Assembly (NCBI GenBank): GCA_039815505.1
Contig: JBCBZE010000105.1
Span: forward strand, 1 to 9,838
Reading direction: 5' to 3'
DNA from: CANLWN01 sp039815505
Lineage (GTDB): Bacteria; Bacteroidota; Bacteroidia; Flavobacteriales; Flavobacteriaceae
DNA length: 9,838 nucleotides
A program made the position numbers and the translations under genes. The notes beneath the pieces are model-generated. The model saw nothing but the letters and a program-made list of their open reading frames with translations. It searched no databases and was not told the origin of the DNA. Shown here piece after piece: positions 5,748 to 9,838 of the stretch; position 1 is the stretch's first letter, and the number at the start of each line of letters is the position of its first letter.

Positions 5748-7853
5748 ATGGATGCCAATTACCTTCAGACACCAATTACCTACCTTAAGGGTGTAGGGCC
5801 CAATAGAGCGGATACACTCCAATCAGAACTTGGTATTCATACATATCAAGACCTAATTAACCTCTTCCCGCACAGGTATATAGATAAAACCAAATACCAT
5901 CAAATAAACAAATTACAACGTACTACTGCGGATGTTCAACTTATTGGGAAAATAGTACATATAAAAAGTGTGGAACAGAAAAGGGGAAATCGCTTGGTAG
6001 CATCTTTCGTTGACCCTTCTGGAGAAATGGAGCTGGTATGGTTCAGGGGGCAAAAATGGATACGTGACCATTTAAAACTGAATACACCCTATGTGATCTT
6101 TGGAAAAACAAATTGGTACAATGGTAGATATTCCATGCCCCACCCTGAAATGGAATTGTTGTCCGAACATGAAAAAGGGCTAAAAGCGGCCATGCAACCC
6201 ATTTATCCCTCAACGGAAAAATTAAGTAACAAAGGAATAACCAATAGGGTCATTAACAAATTAATGCAGCAACTGTTTTTGGAGTGTAATGGGCGTTTTG
6301 CAGAAACATTGTCGCCCACATTATTGAACGAGTTAAAATTAATTTCCAAGAGTGAGGCCCTTTTTAATGTTCATTTTCCAAAAAGCCAAGAATTATTGGC
6401 CAAGGCGCAATTCCGATTAAAGTTCGAGGAACTTTTTTATATTCAACTACAGCTCATCACCAAAAAATTGCTCCGAAAGCAAAAAATAAAAGGGTTCAAT
6501 TTTGACCAAGTGGGAAAGCTTTTCAATACGTTTTACAACCATCACCTACCATTTGCACTTACCAACGCGCAAAAAAAGGTAATTAAGGAAATTAGGGCAG
6601 ATTTGGGAAGCAACGCCCAAATGAACCGTTTGTTACAGGGCGATGTGGGTTCTGGAAAGACCATTGTAGCTTTGATGAGCATGTTATTGGCCGTAGATAA
6701 TAATTTTCAGGCCTGCTTAATGGCTCCTACTGAAATTTTGGCCAATCAGCATTTTAATGGAATCAAGGAACTCTTGGGTTCCATAGGTGTTACCATTGCA
6801 TTGCTTACGGGTTCGGTAAAAAAATCGGTACGAAAAGTAATCCATGAGCAATTGGAAAATGGAGAGTTGAACATTCTGGTGGGTACGCATGCCTTATTGG
6901 AAGACAAGGTGCAATTCAAAAATTTGGGGCTTGCGATTATTGATGAACAACATAGGTTCGGAGTAGCGCAACGATCCAAACTTTGGCATAAAAATCAAAT
7001 GCCTCCCCATATATTGGTGATGACGGCCACGCCTATTCCAAGGACCTTGGCCATGAGCCTATACGGGGACTTGGACATTTCTATAATCGATGAACTGCCA
7101 CCCGGCAGAAAACCCGTTAAAACCGTACATCGATTTGATGCCAATAGGCTAAAGGTTTTTCAGTTTATAAAGGATGAAATTAAAAAAGGAAGACAGATAT
7201 ATATAGTATATCCGTTGATACAGGAATCAGAAGCACTGGATTATAAGGACTTAATGGATGGATATGAAAGCATGGTACGCGATTTTCCACTACCCGATTA
7301 TCAGATATCCATTGTACATGGAAAAATGAAGCCCCAGGACAAGGAGTATGAAATGAATCGTTTTGTGAAGGGAGAGACCCAAATTATGGTGGCCACTACG
7401 GTAATAGAAGTGGGCGTCAACGTTCCCAATGCTTCCGTAATGATCATAGAAAGTGCAGAACGTTTTGGGTTGTCCCAATTACATCAATTACGAGGTCGCG
7501 TAGGACGTGGAGCCGATCAAAGCTATTGTATCCTAATGACAGGGCATAAACTTTCCCCGGAGGGTAAAACCCGATTGGAGACCATGACCCGCACCAATGA
7601 TGGGTTCGAGATCGCCGAAGTAGACCTTAGGCTACGAGGGCCGGGAGATCTTATGGGTACACAACAAAGTGGTGTCCTAAATCTAAAGATAGCCGATATT
7701 ATAAAAGACAATGCTATTTTAAAAACCGCTCGTTTTCATGCCCTACAAGTACTTAAAACAGACCCATTGCTTTCTTTGGAAGAAAATAAGGTATTTGCCT
7801 ATACCTATGCCCTGCTGGTAAAACACAAGAATATTTGGAACTATATAAGTTGA
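5748..7853 (+). CDS. recG: ATP-dependent DNA helicase RecG
   Basis: The protein has 701 residues, full length for RecG (E. coli about 693). The N-terminal region holds YLKGVGPNRADTL (12-24) and LFPHRYID, typical of RecG, followed by the OB-fold wedge domain (about 60-145) that binds branched DNA. The superfamily 2 motor follows: Walker A GDVGSGKT (298-305), LMAPTEILANQH (motif Ia region), DEQH (motif II, 399-402), TATPIPRT (motif III, 426-433), TTVIEVGVNVPNA (550-562) and QLRGRVGRG (motif VI, 580-588). RLRGPGDLMGTQQSG (628-642) is the conserved TRG-type element that couples ATP hydrolysis to branch migration. RecG remodels stalled replication forks and Holliday junctions in the cytoplasm. The gene appears monocistronic, diverging from the aminopeptidase operon and ending at a shared terminator. 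ATG at 5748 is chosen because it gives the normal N-terminus; no Shine-Dalgarno motif precedes it. Confidence 0.98.
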   Translation: MDANYLQTPITYLKGVGPNRADTLQSELGIHTYQDLINLFPHRYIDKTKYHQINKLQRTTADVQLIGKIVHIKSVEQKRGNRLVASFVDPSGEMELVWFRGQKWIRDHLKLNTPYVIFGKTNWYNGRYSMPHPEMELLSEHEKGLKAAMQPIYPSTEKLSNKGITNRVINKLMQQLFLECNGRFAETLSPTLLNELKLISKSEALFNVHFPKSQELLAKAQFRLKFEELFYIQLQLITKKLLRKQKIKGFNFDQVGKLFNTFYNHHLPFALTNAQKKVIKEIRADLGSNAQMNRLLQGDVGSGKTIVALMSMLLAVDNNFQACLMAPTEILANQHFNGIKELLGSIGVTIALLTGSVKKSVRKVIHEQLENGELNILVGTHALLEDKVQFKNLGLAIIDEQHRFGVAQRSKLWHKNQMPPHILVMTATPIPRTLAMSLYGDLDISIIDELPPGRKPVKTVHRFDANRLKVFQFIKDEIKKGRQIYIVYPLIQESEALDYKDLMDGYESMVRDFPLPDYQISIVHGKMKPQDKEYEMNRFVKGETQIMVATTVIEVGVNVPNASVMIIESAERFGLSQLHQLRGRVGRGADQSYCILMTGHKLSPEGKTRLETMTRTNDGFEIAEVDLRLRGPGDLMGTQQSGVLNLKIADIIKDNAILKTARFHALQVLKTDPLLSLEENKVFAYTYALLVKHKNIWNYIS

Positions 7854-7873
7854 CAGACCCACCCATAACAAAA

Positions 7874-7899
7874 AAACGCCCGGCTTGCGCCGAGCGTTT
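7874..7899 (-). terminator. Intrinsic terminator between convergent recG and the DUF2911 gene
   Basis: AAACGC-C-CGGC (7874-7884) pairs with GCCG-A-GCGTTT (7889-7899), giving a ten-pair stem with one C/A mismatch and loop TTGC. Read on the minus strand, the stem is followed at once by a run of Ts (complement of the A-run from 7870), the classical arrangement for ending the DUF2911 transcript, whose stop is 26 nt away. On the plus strand only three Ts follow, so termination of recG (stop 20 nt upstream) is probably weaker. Outer arms ACCCATA (7861-7867) and TATGGGT (7914-7920) could lengthen the structure. Confidence 0.85.
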
Positions 7900-7925
7900 A
7901 AACCTAACTTGTGTATGGGTATTCC

Positions 7926-9035
7926 TTAATTAATGGATTCTCCATTTTCTACTTTGGCAATATTCGCCGCTACTCTATCCTTATTAGCCTGTGCAGGCGC
8001 GTTGTTGAGTGCAAGTTTTAAATACTTAAGTGCTGATTTATTGTCCCCTTTAGCCGCATATCCACGACCAAGGCCATAATTCACCGGCCATGTGTTTTTA
8101 TGCTTTTTTGCATTCCATTTAAAAATTTCCAATGCCTCGTCCTGCTTCCCTTGTCCTATTAATTGTCTGCCATATCCGTGAACTTGGAAAACCGTTCCCA
8201 ATGGTAAAGCTTCCTCCATAAGGGTAGAAGCCTCCGCAGTTTTTCCTTGTTTAGCAAGGATTTGCGACTTAATACTCAGGTTATTGAAGGTTTTTTGACT
8301 AAAAAACTGTCCCGCTATGGCCGCGTCCACCCATTCCAGGGCCTCGGTTAAATCACCATCATTGTTTAATGCATAATTCGCGGCTTGCTCCCAAGATTGT
8401 CTGGTAAAACCTGGTGTGGACTGTAGTTTTTGTTTAATATCGGTTATTACGATATCGGTAACATCCACCTCCACTTTAAAGGGAATCTGTTTTTTTTCCC
8501 AGTTTAGGGAAGCCACCGCTGAAGTCCTGTCTACGGCAGTGAACATAAAAGTCAATTGTTCCATATGTGGAATTTCCTTGGTGGAGACATCTACACGCAA
8601 TACATCTTCCAATGGTTCATAAAAATAACTCCCCCACGCTCCATGATTTTTAGAAAAAATAATGGTGGCTTTATCATCTTCATGTATAACCATATGAAGA
8701 CCATACTTTCCTGCCGCCAATTCTTTGCCTTCTATTTTTACATCATTTGTAAATTTAATAACGGTATTTTCATTGGCTCCTGCCCTCCAAGGGGATTCCT
8801 CGGCGGTTCCAAAACCTAAATTGTTCATTCCGTAAGGAACCAAACTGCCCCAAACTTCACGCTCGTTAACGCTTGGCCTTGAATAGATAATGGTCATGTC
8901 CGTAATTCCAACAGTCTGGGAAACCTTTGCCATTTGGCTCCCCCTGGGAAGATCTAACTGCGCTGTCGCTTCCATCGAAAAAAATAGAAGTCCCAGCGAC
9001 ATAAAAAATAAATACTTTGTGTACGCTTGTTTCAT
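7926..9035 (-). CDS. Exported DUF2911 and TPR-repeat protein
   Basis: The protein has 369 residues. The signal peptide spans about 1-25 (hydrophobic LFFMSLGLLFF, cleavage after ATA before Q26), so the protein is periplasmic or envelope-associated. Residues about 27-170 match the DUF2911 family: LPRGSQMAKVSQTVGITDMTI, YSRPSVNEREVWGSLVPYG, WRAGANENTVIKF, and GKELAAGKYGLHM with a later GAWGSYFY. About ten residues (NNLGFGTAEES) sit between VPYG and WRAGAN, where many relatives run nearly directly on. The C-terminal half (about 212-345) holds several helical TPR-like repeats, for example the segment ending in ALEIFKWNAKKHK and the GRGYAAKGDNKSALKYLKLAL unit, which usually bind partner proteins. 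DUF2911 has no established biochemical activity. It is a single gene ending in the terminator shared with recG; possible regulatory repeats lie upstream of its ATG. Confidence 0.88.
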   Translation of the reverse strand: MKQAYTKYLFFMSLGLLFFSMEATAQLDLPRGSQMAKVSQTVGITDMTIIYSRPSVNEREVWGSLVPYGMNNLGFGTAEESPWRAGANENTVIKFTNDVKIEGKELAAGKYGLHMVIHEDDKATIIFSKNHGAWGSYFYEPLEDVLRVDVSTKEIPHMEQLTFMFTAVDRTSAVASLNWEKKQIPFKVEVDVTDIVITDIKQKLQSTPGFTRQSWEQAANYALNNDGDLTEALEWVDAAIAGQFFSQKTFNNLSIKSQILAKQGKTAEASTLMEEALPLGTVFQVHGYGRQLIGQGKQDEALEIFKWNAKKHKNTWPVNYGLGRGYAAKGDNKSALKYLKLALNNAPAQANKDRVAANIAKVENGESIN

Positions 9036-9072
9036 GAGATTGTAATTTGTTGTTTAAATAATTAGGTTCAAC

Positions 9073-9080
9073 TAAATATA
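9073..9080 (-). promoter_or_regulatory. Candidate -7 box for the DUF2911 gene
   Basis: On the minus strand this is TATATTTA, seven of eight to TAnnTTTG, about 38 bp before the ATG at 9035. No convincing TTG-type -33 element is found at the expected distance, so the call is tentative. Confidence 0.25.
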
Positions 9081-9088
9081 GATATACC

Positions 9089-9111
9089 TAAAAGTCATAA
9101 AAGTTACTTTT
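9089..9111. repeat. Tandem 9-bp repeat with inverted half-site upstream of the DUF2911 gene
   Basis: TAAAAGTCA (9089-9097) is followed directly by TAAAAGTTA (9098-9106). The second copy also forms the dyad AAAAGT-T-ACTTTT (9099-9111). The arrangement sits just upstream of the candidate -7 box of the minus-strand gene, where an activator or repressor could bind. AT-rich composition makes chance formation possible. Confidence 0.35.
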
Positions 9112-9204
9112 CTGTTAAAGTGAATTATAGGGGTGTTAAACTATCTTAATAATACCTTAAAAGCACCTATTAAAGCGGTTGAACATCGTAATTCGGGAAC
9201 AGGC

Positions 9205-9238
9205 TTTGTGTTAAAAAAAATTGTAATCAATAAATTTG
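9205..9238 (+). promoter_or_regulatory. Candidate leuC promoter (flavobacterial -33/-7 type)
   Basis: TTTG at 9205-9208 and TAAATTTG at 9231-9238 match the Bacteroidota consensus TTTG / TAnnTTTG exactly, with a 22-bp spacer at the long end of the reported flavobacterial range. Transcription would start near 9245, leaving an approximately 85-nt leader before the leuC ATG. Confidence 0.5.
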
Positions 9239-9266
9239 TACGGATAACAAAGACTGTAAAACATAG

Positions 9267-9294
9267 CTTGATCTAACTTGTTTTGCCTTGTTTT
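9267..9294 (+). repeat. Three CTTG motifs spaced exactly 10 bp in the leuC leader
   Basis: CTTG occurs at 9267, 9277 and 9287; the last two are extended to identical CTTGTTTT octamers (9277-9284 and 9287-9294). The spacing equals about one helical turn, so a DNA-binding protein could contact all three on one face. The position, between the predicted transcription start and the ATG, would suit a repressor site or an RNA element. It is a visual pattern only. Confidence 0.3.
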
Positions 9295-9328
9295 ATTAGA
9301 AAAAATTTACCGAGATACTGAAAGAAAA

Positions 9329-9838
9329 ATGAAAAAAACATTATTTGATAAGGTATGGGATTCCCATGTGGTACATAGCATAGAAGATGGCCCTGATGTA
9401 TTGTTCATAGACCGCCATATGATTCATGAAGTTACAAGTCCCGTTGCCTTTCTGGGACTAAAGCAACGAGGTATAAGTGTATTATATCCAGAGCGGACTT
9501 TTGCCACGGCCGATCACAATACGCCCACCATAAATCAGCACTTGCCCGTAAAAGACCCTTTATCTGCAAACCAACTAAAGGCACTGGAGGAAAATTCCAA
9601 AGCGCATGGTATATCCTACTGGGGGCTGGGTCATGAAAAAAATGGAATTGTCCACGTAGTAGGGCCCGAATATGGAATTACCCAGCCGGGTGCCACCATC
9701 GTTTGTGGTGATTCGCACACTTCTACCCATGGTGCATTTGGGGCCATTGCTTTTGGCATCGGAACCTCGGAAGTGGAAATGGTATTGGCCACACAGTGCA
9801 TCATGCAACCGAAGCCCAAGAAAATGCGTATCAATATC
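9329..9838 (+). CDS. leuC: 3-isopropylmalate dehydratase large subunit, N-terminal 170 residues (3' end outside window)
   Basis: The frame from ATG 9329 (MKKTLFDKVWDSHVV) stays open to the last base. Conserved LeuC/aconitase-family segments are HEVTSPVAF (33-41), the active-site DHN (62-64), GIVHVVGPEYGITQPG (106-121), and CGDSHTSTHGAFGAIAFGIG (126-145) followed by TSEVEMVLATQ and QPKPKKMRI. With LeuD it forms the [4Fe-4S] enzyme that isomerises 2-isopropylmalate to 3-isopropylmalate in cytoplasmic leucine biosynthesis. The iron-sulfur cysteines lie in the missing C-terminal two thirds. No Shine-Dalgarno motif is present; an A-rich GAAAGAAAA precedes the ATG. A good TTTG/TAAATTTG promoter lies about 90 bp upstream, so leuC probably heads a leu operon continuing to the right, which is inference because no downstream gene is in view. 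Confidence 0.97.
   Translation, partial: MKKTLFDKVWDSHVVHSIEDGPDVLFIDRHMIHEVTSPVAFLGLKQRGISVLYPERTFATADHNTPTINQHLPVKDPLSANQLKALEENSKAHGISYWGLGHEKNGIVHVVGPEYGITQPGATIVCGDSHTSTHGAFGAIAFGIGTSEVEMVLATQCIMQPKPKKMRINI

Larger units (their letters stand above)
9036..9328. other. 293-bp non-coding region between divergent DUF2911 gene and leuC
   Basis: No open frame with a plausible product is seen on either strand. It contains the promoter side of the minus-strand gene (about 9036-9115), a central AT-rich stretch of about 90 bp in which I recognise nothing, the candidate leuC promoter at 9205-9238, and a T-rich leader with 10-bp-spaced CTTG motifs. No tRNA, riboswitch or leader-peptide structure could be recognised by eye. 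Confidence 0.6.

Noticed and set aside
9267..9299. Leucine-containing leader peptide for attenuation of leuC
   Set aside because: The frame CTT GAT CTA ... TTG TTT TAT TAG contains three Leu codons, but it is preceded directly by a TAG stop and has no start codon upstream of them. No terminator/antiterminator pair follows.
9575..9834. Two overlapping minus-strand open frames near the right edge
   Set aside because: Both are antisense to leuC, whose plus-strand translation matches the family throughout.

Overview
The window comes from a Bacteroidota genome, most likely a marine member of the Flavobacteriaceae. The sequence evidence is moderate-to-low GC, start codons preceded by A/T-rich stretches instead of Shine-Dalgarno motifs, TAnnTTTG-type -7 boxes, and flavobacterial protein families (DUF2911 with TPRs, a small membrane protein with an RLQAYERM..FLERI signature, short M1 aminopeptidases). 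Coding density is high, and there is no rRNA, tRNA, insertion sequence, CRISPR array, integrase or phage gene.

Layout from left to right. (1) 2-367 (+) is the C-terminal end of an FMN-binding glutamate-synthase-like protein carrying the three-cysteine Fe-S motif. Four bases later comes 372-1151 (+), an exported coiled-coil protein with a degenerate OmpA-like domain. A 94-bp gap holding a 12-bp palindrome and a small GCAA-loop hairpin precedes 1246-1764 (+), a one-helix membrane protein of unknown function. (2) Tail-to-tail with it, only 4 bp away, is a three-gene minus-strand unit transcribed from about 5665 down to 1769: an exported M1 zinc aminopeptidase followed by two tandemly duplicated patatin-like hydrolases, with ATGA and 20-bp overlaps between successive genes. 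(3) Across an 82-bp divergent promoter region lies recG (5748-7853, +), a complete branch-migration helicase. (4) A strong stem-loop terminator at 7874-7899 lies between recG and a convergent minus-strand gene, 7926-9035, for an exported DUF2911/TPR protein. (5) A 293-bp non-coding stretch with a good flavobacterial promoter leads into leuC (9329 to the window end, +), the large subunit of isopropylmalate dehydratase, which is cut by the window edge.

The genes are mostly housekeeping: nitrogen assimilation or a related FMN oxidoreductase, recombination and replication-fork repair, leucine biosynthesis, and envelope or periplasmic functions. The least explained parts are the aminopeptidase/double-patatin unit, the OmpA-like protein whose two peptidoglycan-contact residues both appear substituted, and the membrane protein of unknown function. 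I found no convincing evidence for a new multi-gene defence, mobile or biosynthetic system. The findings are second-look items with modest scores.
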